Origin: Apis mellifera
Taxonomy: Eukaryota > Arthropoda > Insecta > Hymenoptera > Apidae
Reading direction: 5' to 3'
Length of the DNA: 64,000 nt
Assembly: GCF_003254395.2 (NCBI RefSeq)
Contig: NC_037650.1
Coordinates: 1,798,001-1,862,000, forward strand
Shown here: positions 1-11,944 of the stretch, one piece after another
How positions within the stretch are numbered: position 1 is the first letter of the stretch
Layout: each line of letters starts with the position of its first letter
Program-made: the position numbers and the translations under genes
Notes under the pieces: model-generated
Database searches by the model: none
Told to the model about the DNA's origin: nothing
Seen by the model: only the letters and a program-made list of their open reading frames with translations

Positions 1-2735
1 TTTACAAATTTTATTAACATTTGAATCTACAAACAAATTCATTTCAAATTCAAAATATGTAATTTTATTTTTTTTCTTCTTTATTTAATTTGACAGGGGT
101 TGTGTTAATGTTTTGTTGCATTAATAGTTTATTGGATTTATAGCAAACCCACTTCAATTCTGAAGAATATAATTCTTTTTTATTTTTTATTTTTTTTCTG
201 GAATTCAAGAGGAATTGTATTGTATGTTGTTTTGGAAACATCTTCCAAAATAAATTTATTTCATTCATTATATTATATAAATAATCAACAATATATTATA
301 TAAATTATCATTTCTAATTTGATTATTTATTCATTATTTCATTGAATAAATTTTTCTGCAGCATATTTATCGTTATCAATGACGGTGGATATGATGGATA
401 TATTTTATAATTCTCAGATCTTTTTTAAATAACTTTTTTAAATCACTAAATCACTTTTAAAAGATTTATATATTGATTTGACAGTCATAAAACCGTCATC
501 TTTTTCTTTTCTTTAATAAAATGTCCAAAAACTAATTATACAATTGATTATTCAAATCATTAGATATATATATGTATTTTTCTCATTAATTTGAAATCCT
601 TTACAAATTGACAAAGCTTTTTGTCGAATTGTTCTTCTTATTCTTTTTATCACGTTCTTTTTGTCATATGTTCATGTCAAATTCTTCATTATATAATCTA
701 TATAATTTATTCATATTAGTCTATATAAGTTATATAGTCTATATAATTTATTTATAATCCAATCGCATATAGAATATTTAATCGAAAAAAATTATTTTAG
801 CATTATTTATAGATTCGAGATCATAATGTAATATTATTAAATTCGTCTGTAACATAATAAAATCAAAAATGCATTTTACCATTTAAAGAATCAAAATAAT
901 CTTGATTTTCTGTTGAAACAAATTTTTTCTAAAATTTTAAATATTTATAAATATTTTTAACTTCTACTCAAAATATTTTTTTTTGCAAATTGTCTGCAGA
1001 AATTTAAGAAATTGTGATGATAATAGAATATTTATATAAAAAAAAAATTAGAAAAAATTATTTTTTATATGTAAATTACATGTACATATTGAAATAATAT
1101 ATATTTTAAAAATATTTGTAAATTATTATCATTATTATAATTATCTGAAAATACATCTGAAATTTTGATCATTATAACTTTTTGATATTAAATTAGTTAA
1201 TTTTTAAAAATGAGATTTAAATATAGAAATAATGTTTTGAATATCCGAAAATTCTTTTGAATATACTATTGATTTTCTTTTTCTCATTACTGACAAAATG
1301 AATTAAATAAACTCAATAAAAATTTATAAATAACATATTAATGATTTGCTCTTTTACATAATTTTGCTTATACATAAATAAAAATATTTGTTTTTCACTT
1401 CTACAACATCTTCTCAAAAAACAAAATAGCATTTTTGATGACGAGGTCCATCAATTAATATTTTATAATATATGGAGCTTATAGCCACAAATATAATTTG
1501 AACATATATTTCTGTAATATCTTTGACAATATTTTTTTTTATTATTTATTATATATTTTTTATATTCCTTTGAAATTATTTTTATAATTTATCATTTGAA
1601 ATTTATAAATTAATTTTATATTAATTATATTATTTAATATTAATTTTTATTATGATCGATGACAATTCGAAAAAAATATTCTATTACTTTTTTTCATTAT
1701 TTGTATTTTCAAAATAAAAATTTTTTCTAAAATTTAAATTCTTCCTGAATCTTTTCTTTTTTGTTTTTTTTTAAATTTTTTTTAGTTTTTGATTTTGTTT
1801 ATGACAATTTTTTTATGACAATTTATAATATAAATGTAATAGATATTTAAATGTAATAGATTTTTAGATATTTCGTATATGTCAATTATTACATTAATAA
1901 CGAATAAATATATAATAATTTATATAATAACTAATAATTTTTTATATCAGTCATTATGAATAGTATAATATATTTAATTAATATTAATTTACTTTTTTTA
2001 ATTTTAAATTTTCTTAACTTTACTTTTGCTTGTGCATAATTAACTTCTTCATTTGTAATATTGCCCGATTACAACAATATTGCATATTTTTGCTAATTAA
2101 TTTATTTTTGCTCATATATAATTAACTTCTTCATTTATAATATTTATCATTTATCGATCAATTCTTTAACAAATATTATCTGAATTGATCGATAATATTG
2201 AAAAGATTAAGTTATACTTTTTTCATTTAAGGAATAAATTAATATATTATTATAATAATAATATTAAAGAATTTTAAAACATATTTGCATTTTTTATTTT
2301 GAATTATTTTATATTTTTTATTTTCTACTAAAATTTAATATATTTTCTATAGATGTTAATAAATTATAACTATATGGTTTAATAAATCGTATAAATGTTA
2401 TTTACAGATTTTTTGTCTCTTATATTTACATAAATCACCAAAAGATTTTATTAGTCGTCTAAATTGAAATTTTATAATTAATATTTCTATTGCTTCTTGA
2501 ATCTAATTTTATGATTTATATTTTATTTTAAAAGTTTTTTCGTTATAACTTACAAACAATTATGTGCATTTGAAATCAAATTTTATATAAGATATTTTAT
2601 ATTGAAACACTTGACGTTAGATTAATATTTTAGATAATTTTTTAAGTAATCTAATTTTTTATTAATATTTTTATAATATTTTTGTTCTTGCATTTTCATC
2701 ATTATTTTAAATAATTGTTTTTACATTATTAATTT
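1..2735. other. AT-rich DNA without recognised genes
   Basis: No gene, RNA or repeat could be recognised here beyond homopolymer and TA-rich runs. The only open frame of note (minus strand, 65-268) is a 67-codon lysine- and asparagine-rich stretch. Its opening residues LFWKMFP vaguely recall the segment after the first catalytic Asp of Tigger/jerky transposases, but the rest does not follow that family. Confidence 0.5.
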
Positions 2736-2739
2736 AATG

Positions 2740-2900
2740 TCAGAACATTACATCAAGAAACTTACTGACACTTTGATATTCTTTCTACTACTAAAAGTGA
2801 TTCAATTTTTTTGAAACACGAAAGCTTTGTCACATGACGTATTTCTGTTTAATATAATGTAATTCTTCTCATATGGAAATTCATACATACTCAATATGTA
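2740..2900 (-). repeat. Diverged copy of the dispersed foldback family
   Basis: Read on the minus strand, this segment shares the order of landmarks seen in the foldback family described at 42280: a GAATTTCCATATGAGAAGAA end, then AATACGTCATGTGAC, then an AAGCTTT block. The block ACTAAAAGTGATTCAAT also recurs next to the copy at about 15060. The middle of the element is missing or unrecognisable. The assignment is by eye from short shared words. Confidence 0.4.
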
Positions 2901-3861
2901 TCTCAATATGTATTGTATATTTTGATAGCCAAAGGAGAGGAGAAAAAAAAGAATATGTATTAATCACTTTTTATTACTAGAAAATTCTTTCATCATTTAC
3001 AATCATGAATATTTCCTTCTCTTGATTAAGTTGCTTCTTCTCGATTATGTATCATCTGGTCGACAATTAAGTTCCATTGTACAGTCATAGATATACAGGG
3101 AATTATTGTATATGTATAAAAATATGTATAAAAATGATTCGTTTAATAAAAAATTTCAAAAATAATTTTTGAAAAGGGAAGGAAAATAAAACAAATATCT
3201 ATTATAAATATATTTATTGAAATATATATAGTAATAATCAAAAAAAAAAATATGAAAAAAAAATAAATTTATCTAAATATGAAAAAAATAAAATTATAAA
3301 AATTCAGTGAAATTAAAATGTTATTAAAATATAAATGTTGAGTTTATTAATTGAGTTTAATAATTAATATTATATTTAATTATAATATATAATACTAATA
3401 ATTAATATTTTGTTGGATGCTTGATATGCATGCAATCTTTTTGATATTAGTTTGATAATTTAATCTTTTTGATAATTTTATATTTATTAGTTTTTCCATA
3501 AAATCAGGTTCGAATTGTTTCCATACTTCTATTAATTTTTTTTAAATCATTTTTAATTGAAATCGTATATTTTTAATTGATAATATTAATTGATTTCCAA
3601 TATTTTCTGTAACATTTATATGACTGAATAATTGGGAAAATGTATTAATCATGAATTATACAATATTTTATTACATTTTAACGATATATTTAGAACTATT
3701 TTTGTTATAAAATTGTTGTAAAATGAAATTATTTAAAATTTTCAATTTTTTAATACTATTTTTCAAATCCTTTTTCAAAATATTTAAATAATCATATTTA
3801 TTCATATTTTCTTAAATTATCCATTTCAGTTCTAAATATATATATATTCCTAGAATTTTAG

Positions 3862-4002
3862 TAACTCACTGCCACAATCCTAAAACTACAGCGCACTCTT
3901 GCACGGTACCATCAATATTATATGGCGCAATATTCGTGGCAATTGGTGTCGCATATTATGCTCATTGCCCAAAATGCACATTTCGTTTACATAAATACGT
4001 AA
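3862..4002 (+). other. GC-richer, stop-free island of 45 codons
   Basis: A compact island clearly richer in G and C than its surroundings. The frame opening after the TAA at 3862 stays open for 45 codons to the TAA at 4000 and contains an internal ATG (LARYHQYYMAQYSW in its middle). An AG lies just upstream and a GT lies at the end (TAC|GTAATA), so it could be an exon, but the upstream pyrimidine tract is poor. I do not recognise the peptide. A decayed transposon end or a noncoding RNA segment are equally possible. Confidence 0.25.
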
Positions 4003-4590
4003 TAATTCGGAGATATAAATGTAATTAAATATAATTAAATGTAAAAAAAAAATTTTAATTCATAATATGTTAAAATTTTAACTCAAATAAATTTTAAAAA
4101 AACAAATTTTATTTTAACATAATTTAATAAAGATAATATAAATCATTAAATAATCAATGTGTGAATAATATATTCTGAAAAATGGATTAATACATAAATC
4201 CATATCATGTTCTTAGTATTGGTATTTATTTTTTCGGATATTATATTTATAAATATACACAATATTTTTGAATTTAATTTTTTTTTTTAATTCGAATTAA
4301 AATATGCTTAAAAAATATTCAATGAGACGTAATAGATTGTTACTATTTCTTTTTTATCATTTCTTGGTATTTGTTTTAAGTTCGTATATATTTTTTATAT
4401 ATTATATTTTTTTCATTAATTCTAAATGAAAACTTGAAAAATGTATTCTTTTTTCTGATATATATTTAAATTCCAAATATTTAATAAAAAAAAAATTTAT
4501 ACCATTTATAACTTTTTCTTGCACTGAATAGTACCAATAATTATATGAATCTTCTCAACAATAAAACGATTATAATTTTGCATACCTTAA
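4003..4590. other. Unassigned AT-rich spacer
   Basis: Nothing beyond short A and T runs could be recognised between the island at 3.9 kb and the first piggyBac-like remnant. Confidence 0.4.
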
Positions 4591-4599
4591 CTTTTTATC

Positions 4600-5045
4600 G
4601 ATAATTTGTTCCATAATGAATTTTCTATGTATCTACAATATAATGCAAATTGTTCAACATCTAAACTTCTCTTATACTGCCATATATAGTAAATTTTTTC
4701 GATCAAAATGATATTTCATTTTTTTATAATTTGTCTTGCATAAGCATTTGATTCAAATATAATGTAATGAACAAAATTGGGTTTGTATTATTGATATGTA
4801 AAGTTCCGAGATAATTTTTCGTTAAAAAATCACTATATTACTGAATTTATTCAAGTTTTCTTGATATACAGAAATTTCTCTTTCAAAACTTGAATATACA
4901 AATCTAAAATATATTTAGTTCTACAATCACATGCAATAAAGAACTTTATATTAAATCAATTGCTTTTAATGGAAAAATTCTTTAAATCATAAGCGATTTT
5001 TAATTTTTTCGCATACTGGTTCGAATAATAGAAACTGGACAAAAT
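4600..5045 (-). pseudogene. piggyBac-like transposase remnant, catalytic core
   Basis: On the minus strand a broken frame reads KFFIACDCRTKYILDLYIQ. This matches the piggyBac block (GIK..., CDs.TKY) that carries the first catalytic aspartate; here the Asp codon is at 4926-4928. After stops and a frameshift it continues NYLGTLHINNTNPILF, resembling the block around the second catalytic residue (usually ...vDNwYtSp.LF), with the Asp replaced by Asn. A GSIREV string then matches the usual GTvReN. Order and spacing fit DDE_Tnp_1_7. Multiple stops make it nonfunctional. It sits at the low-coordinate end of a run of minus-strand transposon debris reaching to 12.3 kb. N- and C-terminal parts were not found beside it. 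Confidence 0.6.
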
Positions 5046-5651
5046 TATTTCTTTCTTATTTTGAACTTATATGAAGATTTAATTTTAAAAAAAAAATAAT
5101 GTTTTTTATTAATAAATTCCAAATATTCATTAATAAATGTATAATAAAAATATGATTAAATATATACAAAATATATAAAAAAAATTTAATATTGCAATTA
5201 GCATAGAATAAAAAAAAAAATACTCCATTTATTTCGCGTTTTATAAGATCATTACTTTTCTTTTTAAAATATAAATTTTACAAATATCTAATGGAATTGG
5301 ATTATGATAAAATATATTCGATTTATTATATAATTTTATCGATATAAAAAAAATTATAAATAGAAATTCATCATTTCTTTTAACAGATTTGACTTTTTGT
5401 TTATATGTACTATATCCTGAACTTCCATCGACCCTTTCCTTTAGTATTAATATATAATGTCAGAATCTCATCAGCATTTATAGATTTTTATTCCAAAACT
5501 TTTTTTTTAAATTCTTTATTTCTTTTGCAATAGATGCTGTGTTATTAATCAGATTAGCAGTATTTTTTTGATTTGTTATATAGTTACTTCTACAGCAAAA
5601 GTTATTTTCTTAATGGAATTTTCATTTATAACTTTTGTTATTTTATTATAT

Positions 5652-5663
5652 TTATAATAAAAG

Positions 5664-5719
<56 letters not shown>

Positions 5720-5730
5720 CTTTTATTATT
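5652..5730. repeat. (TA)n microsatellite centred in an inverted repeat
   Basis: About 25 TA units lie between near-perfect inverted arms, AATAAAAGTTATA on the left and TATAACTTTTATT on the right. The whole block is therefore one long self-complementary sequence that could extrude as a cruciform. No coding content. Confidence 0.85.
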
Positions 5731-5889
5731 ATATTTTTTACTTTTATATGATGATTCTTCAAAAAATTTAAAATCTTACTCTATAAATTATCCGATAAAT
5801 ATGAATCAAATATGGACCTACAATAATAATTTAATTTTACATTCCGAATTTTTCAATTTTGTTGCCAACAATTCTCTACTATTTTAGGT

Positions 5890-7200
5890 ACTTTATTTGA
5901 AATTTACTTCAAAGAACAGTTCCTTAATTGCTATTTATTTTAACAATTTTGCTTACTAATTATATTAAATATAGTTTTTAAATTTTGTTACTTTATATTG
6001 TAGAATTTATTAATATTAATATTTATTTTTAATTTAAAAATAAGACATTTTAACTCCTTATCTTCGATTATAATTCCATAAACAACAAGAATATCGATTA
6101 CACGTCGAACCATTTCATGCTTTGACTGAGCATTTGAAATTATTCAAAATCCATCATGTCTTTTGATATGTAAATCTATGTATAAAGTACAATTAATTTT
6201 ATTTTGCAAGGTATTTAATAAATAACTATTATCAAATGATGATTCAACAAGAAAAATTTATTATCTTGAAGTGAATAATAAATCATAAAATAATATTTTT
6301 ATTACAATTTCTAAATAAACACATATTTTAAATTATCATTAATATCTTGATAAAACTTACAAAAATTTAATAATCTTTAAGCGTGTTATTTTTTAAAGCA
6401 TTTTTTTCATTAACGATTCATCGATAACAATGTTCTCTTGAATTGTATATACTTCTTTAAATTTTTGATTCAAAAAATTTATCATAGATTTTATTTTACA
6501 TAATTTATCTATATTGTTAGCTAAATTATTATCTATAAAATGTAGAGATCTACTTATTTGCAAAAATCTTTTGAATGACATTGTTTTTCTAAAAATTGGA
6601 GTTTCTATAACTGCTTTTATAGACCAATTCATTTGAATTATTTAATTTCAATCATTGGTTTTTTAATTTCAACCATTGTTATACATAATACAAAATATAT
6701 TTTGATTTGATCATAATTTACAGAAAATTAAATTTCATTTATTTTTAATCTTTTATTTTTATTATTTTATTATTTGATTTGCGTATCGATTCATTTCCAT
6801 GACAATATTTTCTCAAAATATATTATCAAATATTATATTAAAAAATTTAATTCTTTTTTTGCTTTCACCTAATTGACTTAAAATTGTTATTTTTGTGCCA
6901 AAAATCTTCGTATAGTTCCAGATTTTTATTTCATTAGCTTCCTCTTTTCAAATCCATAATAGATTATTGATGATTTTCATCGTTGGTATTTTCGTAATAG
7001 AGGAACTAAAATATCACTACTTTCAATATTACCATTTAAAATATTTGTAAAATCACTTCTTGCGATATTAGCAAAACTTTCATTGTCATCAACAATGTTT
7101 AATATTCTTTTTGACATTTTTAAAGCTATTTTTTTAATATCTTTTAAGAAAATATATCTGTATATCCGAATGTCAAACAAATTAGTAAGCATATGTCACA
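5890..7200 (-). pseudogene. piggyBac-like element alpha, copy 1 (internally deleted)
   Basis: Minus-strand pieces in order: an N-terminal frame (7192-6977) with an acidic stretch DDNESFANIARSD; the start of the DDE_Tnp_1_7 domain (6632-6393) with MSFKRFLQISRSLHF, then a Lys-rich spacer and IVIDESLMK; then an abrupt join to a residual C-terminal segment and about 500 bp of 3' sequence ending near 5890. The middle of the transposase, including all catalytic blocks after the IDE motif, is gone. The same order with a different deletion recurs at 9750-11320, with long near-identical stretches (for example around 6110-6380 and 9984-10260). Frameshifts and stops separate the pieces. Full-length piggyBac transposases are around 550-600 residues, so this is a fossil. 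Confidence 0.75.
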
Positions 7201-7319
7201 TGTAGCCCGATCGTTGTACCACGTCTCTCACAAGATATTGTAAGTTATAAGGAGTTAAATAAATAAAGGAAAAACGAAATATATATAAAAATCCATTTTA
7301 TTTAGATTTTATAATTTTC

Positions 7320-7690
7320 AATATATGTATCTTTCGAAATAATTTCCAGGATGTAAACTTGATTTTCTTTTGCATATTTCACAAAAAAAATTGATCTTTC
7401 TTCTTCCTCCAAATATTTTTCAGTTTGATAAGTTTGATAAGTTTAATAAGGAATAAAATTATTATAAGGAATAAAATTATTCCATAAATTTTGAATTTAA
7501 GTAATTCAAATAGTTACTTATCTTCTGTTTTTTGTTTTTGCATTTCAATCCAATGTCGAAATTGTTTTTAAATGAAGAAGAAAATTTGAAAAAACCTTTT
7601 TAAAATTTTAGCAAAGGGATTCTTTTATTGAAAGCTCGAGACCAATATGACTGTAAATCTGGTAATATAGGTAACCCTTTTATAAGATAG
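7320..7690 (-). pseudogene. piggyBac-like element beta, copy 1 (N-part joined to Cys-rich tail)
   Basis: Two minus-strand segments belong to a second piggyBac lineage. At about 7690-7560 the frame reads LPDLQSYWSRAFNKRIP, the usual start of the piggyBac domain (lP...YWs). At 7410-7321 an open frame reads GGRRKINFFCEICKRKSSLH and ends NYFERYIY, matching the C-terminal Cys-rich zinc-binding region (C..C...LHP..CFe.YH) with some cysteines lost. Everything between is deleted. It directly precedes, in transcription sense, the N-terminus of element alpha at 7192. The same beta-tail/alpha-head junction occurs at 11.3-11.5 kb. Confidence 0.65.
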
Positions 7691-7694
7691 ATTG

Positions 7695-7875
7695 AGAAAA
7701 TGTCGTGTTATGAGAGTCCAGAGCCAGTACAAAAAGAGGAATTATGTTTAAAAACTTATTAAAAACATTTTTTTTTTAATTCTATATAACTTAATTTTTA
7801 TTAGAAATATAAATGTATGTATAACACAAAACGAAAAGAAAAAATAATATTATTTTCATTTAATGCGATCTTAAT
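7695..7875. other. Spacer between beta piggyBac and Tigger remnants
   Basis: AT-rich spacer; a slightly GC-richer patch at 7700-7740 has no recognisable product. Confidence 0.35.
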
Positions 7876-7879
7876 TTAA

Positions 7880-8815
7880 TAAATTTCTTCCTCATCATTG
7901 TTCAGTAATTAAACGAGAAGAATTTTTTCGATTGAACGATATCACTTTCAGTTTCAGAACCTTTTTTTTCATTTAAATGTTTTGCACCTTCTATACTCTT
8001 TAAAAAATTTGTAATTTTGGATTGTTCGCTAGATCTTATAAAGTCATTATAGATTTCATAATATGGAAATAGATAATTTTGCAGCTCTCTTTTGAATTTT
8101 CGGCTTTCTTTTTCAGCGGATCATTTTTCATCTGCATTCAAGAAAAATGATTTAAAATTTTCAGCTAAGCTTAGGCTTTCCTGTAATTTTTTTAGTGTTA
8201 AATTATTAACTTCACAATCTTTGTTGTTCTCAAAATTGATTTGATTTACAATTTCGGATTCCATTTCCATCAAATCCGCTTTGTCAACTTTTTTTTTCAC
8301 TAATAAATCTTGAACTTCTGCATTTTTTTTTCATCAAAATCCAGTTTTGTCGGCATTGAAAACGTGATCTGCTGTATTCTTGCTCTTCTATAATGTTTTG
8401 AATTATTTCTGGAATTTTTATGTCCCCATAGCTTCATGATCAACCGATGCAGATTCTCCTTGAATTTTTATGCTATGAATTCCAAAACGCTTTTTAAATT
8501 TTTCGAACCAATCTTTACTTGCCATAAAATCTTTGGTTGACAGAGGATTCTCCATGTTCTTTAAAGTGTTTGTAAATTTTAAGTATTTTAAATTTTTTTT
8601 AATGATATTATATACCATCTAATAGAATTCTTTTTTAACAGCTATCATCAATCCAATTGCTGAATGCTTTTTCCATTTTCTTAATTATTAACATTCAAGG
8701 AGCTGCATATTTTATAGATGTCGAAGATCCTGCACTTCTTATTTCTTTTTCATTTTTCTTAATAATCCAGACTGTTGCTTCATTTAAATTAAGACTTTCC
8801 AATGTAAGATGTTTT
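7880..8815 (-). pseudogene. Tigger/TIGD1-like (pogo superfamily) transposase remnant
   Basis: Reading down the minus strand: LTLESLNLNEATVWIIKKNE then IRSAGSS (CENP-B-type N-terminal HTH), MEKAFSNWIDDSC (the MEk.L..WieD motif), then DFMASKDWFEKFKKRFGIHS and QGESASVDHEA (8540-8420, the second HTH, HTH_Tnp_Tc5). ADHVFNADKTGF at about 8370-8340 is the first catalytic Asp block (usually FN.DEtGlfWk). After two stops the frame jumps to a Glu/Lys-rich C-terminal region (about 8300-7900) without the remaining catalytic blocks, so the DDE core is deleted. At least three stops and two frameshifts are visible. It lies between two piggyBac blocks and probably inserted among them. Domain order makes the family call strong; TIGD1-like is the closest I can recall. 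Confidence 0.72.
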
Positions 8816-8944
8816 TTCTCTTTTTAAAAGACGATTTGTATCTTTATTTCTAAAGAAATAAATTTCCTCTTGTTTTTTATCTTTATTAGATATGGTTTAG
8901 AATCGGAAATTAATTTTTCAAAAATTGTAATAAATTGTAAAATT

Positions 8945-9090
8945 CATGGCAAGCTTGTAATAACTATTTTGAATAAATTGTAAAAATTAAAGGAAATTTA
9001 TCTGTTTTTAATTTCTGACTTCGTTCTTTTAGTTGAAATGTATGTATTGAAGAATTTCCATGAACTTGTTTCTGAGCATTATTTGTGAAA
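8945..9090 (-). pseudogene. piggyBac-like fragment, early DDE domain
   Basis: The minus strand reads IMLRNKFMEILQYIHFN (about 9084-9035) and, after a frameshift, KTDKFPLIF (about 9000). These match the piggyBac blocks (Ms.nRF..Il..iHF then DKf..I) with the usual spacing. The sequence differs from the alpha element, so it is a third lineage or a more diverged copy. It may be the missing front of the core at 4600-5045, but they are not contiguous. Nonfunctional. Confidence 0.5.
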
Positions 9091-9745
9091 AGAAATCGGT
9101 TCTCCATTTCTTAAATTATAAATATGAAGTTTTGCTTCTCGAGCACAAAATCGCTAGAAAAACTCGTAATTGTAACTTTATAATTGATCAATCATCTTTT
9201 TTCGAAACTTTACTTACGAAACTAAATGCTAAGCTTCCAAATAGCATTTTTTTTTTTTATAAAACATAAAATATTAAAATTATCTCTCACGTAGATCTCT
9301 TGTTTCATAAAATAATAAAATTCATTTACAAAAATCATTTCTTTTCTTTGCAAAGGGATTCTTTTCACTATTGAAGGGATTATTTGTTATCATATTACGA
9401 TTATAAACAACTAATTCAAACTTGTTTGATCATTTATTGCTAAATATTTATTGCTAAATAGGCTTCATTTGCTTGGTGTTGTTTTTTCTTATTCATTGTT
9501 ATTTCATTTTTTTTATTATTTCGCAATAATAATTTGTATAAATTAATCTATCAAACTGACAGATTTTCGTAAAAATATACAATATTTAGAAATAATATAG
9601 GTCCAGAGAAAACGAGAAATATATTTGTTGCATTATATCATTAAAAACCAATATGTAATGTCTAAAGAATAATATTTGTATATTCAGAATTTTTAAGCAT
9701 AAAATCGAAAATTCGTCAAATTGACGGGTTCCATAAATCTACTGT
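9091..9745. other. Unassigned spacer between transposon remnants
   Basis: A plus-strand ORF of 69 codons (9060-9269) overlaps the preceding fragment on the opposite strand and looks like a shadow. No other feature could be recognised before the element that starts near 9750. Confidence 0.4.
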
Positions 9746-9749
9746 TAAA

Positions 9750-11320
9750 ACCTTTATTTGAAATTTACTTCAAAGGACAGCTCCTTAATTGCTATTTATT
9801 TTAACAATTTTGTTTACTAATTATATTAAATATATCTCTCAAACTTTGTTGTAATTTATACTTGCGGAATTTATATTTATTTTTAACTTAAAAATAACAC
9901 ACTTTAACTTCTTACTTTACAATTTAAGTTCCAATAGAGTGTGTTATAAATAACAAGAATGTCGGTTACACGTCGAATTTCATGCTTTGACTGAGCATTT
10001 GAAATTATTCAAAATCCATCATGTCTTTTGATATGTAAATCTATGTATAAAGTACAATTAATTTTATTTTGCAAGATGTTTAATAAATAATTATTATCAA
10101 ATGATCATTGAACAAAAAAAATTTATTATCTTGAAGTGAATAATAAATCATAGAATAATATTTTTATTATAATTTCTAAATAAACACATATTTTAAATTA
10201 TTAAAAATTTTTAAATTATCATTAATATCTTGATAAAATTTACAAAAATTTAATAATCTTCGATCTGTGATATTTTTCAAAGCATATTGGTATATGTAAC
10301 TTTACATGTTTTGCACTCCCACGTTGTTTCGCTTTTTTTATATTTTGTATAAACTTTATAAACTTTTGCTGATTTTGATTTTGATGATGTTGGATCTATA
10401 TGTTTTGAAAAATGACTTCAATGTTTCGCATGCAGTTTTTCTAATAAATCCGTTCGATAATCATTCTTTTCGTTTATACTCTGATATATTTTTTACTAAT
10501 AATTCCGCTATTTTAATTCTATATTCAACATAAATTTGTTTTTTGCTATTATTTTGTTGAATAAAACATAAGAATTAAACAAAGCAATATCAAACAGGTA
10601 AAAGAAAATTTTTCAGTATCCTTTCATATATTTCCTCATCGTAGGAAAGCATGCTAACATTTGGTTTTGCCGATCAATTCCAATCATTCCCTTATTATAC
10701 TCAATGACACATTTTTGTTTTGAATTGATTATATTTGAATTGTTACAATTGAATTGATCATTTATCTTTCCATTTCAATGTCAGTATGTCATTGCAGCTT
10801 CTTATTCTACATTCCTTTTTAATTTTATTTATTACATTTATACAAAAATGTTTTGACATATTATGTTTGAGTACACTATTCCAACAACATTAGTTTTATT
10901 ATTAATTAAAGTTTTGAACAGTTTTGATAAAGAATATATACCAGTTGTCTAAATATAAAGTATGTAATACTTTTATGTAATATTGATTGTAATAGTTCTT
11001 TAACCATACTTTCGAATACACTGTCATTAGAATTTATTTTATCACTATCAGTATATATATATTTTAATATTTAATTATTTTATAAAGTTATAGCAATAAT
11101 CCGATTTATGACTCACATAATTTATTTGCAAAAATCTTTTGAACAGCAATATTTTTCCAATTTTAAAATATTTATAAGATCACTTTTTGCAATATTAATA
11201 AAACTTTCATTTTCATTGTCATCAACAATGTTTAATATTCTTTTAACAACAATTTTAAAGGTATTTTTTTAATATCTTTCAAGAAAATATATTTGTACGT
11301 ACGAATATCAATAAAATTGA
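9750..11320 (-). pseudogene. piggyBac-like element alpha, copy 2 (best preserved)
   Basis: Minus-strand blocks in correct order: N-terminal LLMTMKMK region and QKIFANKL (about 11250-11110, matching copy 1); HTLYLDNWYIFF with the second catalytic Asp codon at 10947-10949; NNKTNVVGIVYSN (the GTvR.N block); CRIRSCNDILTLKWKDK; CVIEYNKGMIGIDRQNQM with the third catalytic Asp at 10673-10675; then KIFFYLFDIALFNSYVLF; and a C-terminal ETTWECKTCKVTY with the CxxC at 10304-10315. The block with the first Asp is deleted; stops and frameshifts interrupt the rest (one stop probably replaces a Trp). Then about 500 bp of 3' sequence shared with copy 1 ends near 9750. The motif series leaves little doubt about DDE_Tnp_1_7. 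Confidence 0.85.
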
Positions 11321-11504
11321 TATATTGATAAATAGTAAATGTTTGTTACGTGTAGCTCGATAGTAGACCACATCTTTCACATGCGTTATTTAGGTTTGGC
11401 CCAATCGACTTACTATGTCTCACACTCAATATTGTAAGTTAAAAAGTTAAATAAATAAAGGAAAAACGAAATATATATAAAAATTCGTTTTATTTAGATT
11501 TTGT

Positions 11505-11850
11505 AATTTTCAATGTATGTATCTTTCGAAATAATTTCTAGGATGCAAACTTGATTTTCTTTTGCATATTTCACAAAAAAAATTTCTTCTTCCTCTAAAT
11601 ATTTTTCGATTTAAACAATTTTTTTGTTTTCTTTCTGGACATAAGAAAATAAAATGAGGCTTTCCATCTAAACGATCATTTTCGTCACTTATTCCAGGTC
11701 TTTTCAATTTTATATTTAGAACTCTAGAATCACACAATAAGTCCCAACAAAATGTTTTCGCGAAATTTTCTGTGGATCATTGGTTTTCTTCCTCTTTTTT
11801 TAATTTTTTCTTTATATAAAATATAAACGTTCACTAAAGATTCGAAAAAT
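11505..11850 (-). pseudogene. piggyBac-like element beta, copy 2 (C-terminal end)
   Basis: The minus strand reads VNVYILYKEKIKKRG, then PMIHRKFRENILLGLI (11834-11736), the piggyBac segment N.yIlYk ... FR..l...Li. A frame change leads to RLDGKPHFIFLCPE and NFFCEICKRKSSLHPRNYFE (11680-11515), the C-terminal Cys-rich zinc-binding region. Only the last ~110 residues remain. It lies just upstream, in transcription sense, of alpha copy 2, with the same junction as at 7.2-7.4 kb. On its other side it abuts the mariner remnant at 11.95 kb. Confidence 0.8.
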
Positions 11851-11944
11851 TTCAAATCTTGTTCTATTTCTTTAATATTATTGGAATATCTTGTCTTGAA
11901 AACAACAAATGATTCATTAATATATAAGTTTTAATAAAATATTA

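Noticed and set aside
65..268. Minus-strand 67-codon ORF with LFWKMFP near its start, vaguely Tigger-like
   Set aside because: Only a few residues resemble the family; the following Lys/Asn-rich sequence does not continue the expected motifs.
6080..6230. A minus-strand string with Phe-Asp-Asn-Ser near 6210 that looked like the second catalytic block of piggyBac
   Set aside because: In the better copy 2, the true block (LDNWY) lies at 10.95 kb, and this region corresponds to the 3' part downstream of the Cys-rich tail; the resemblance is coincidental.
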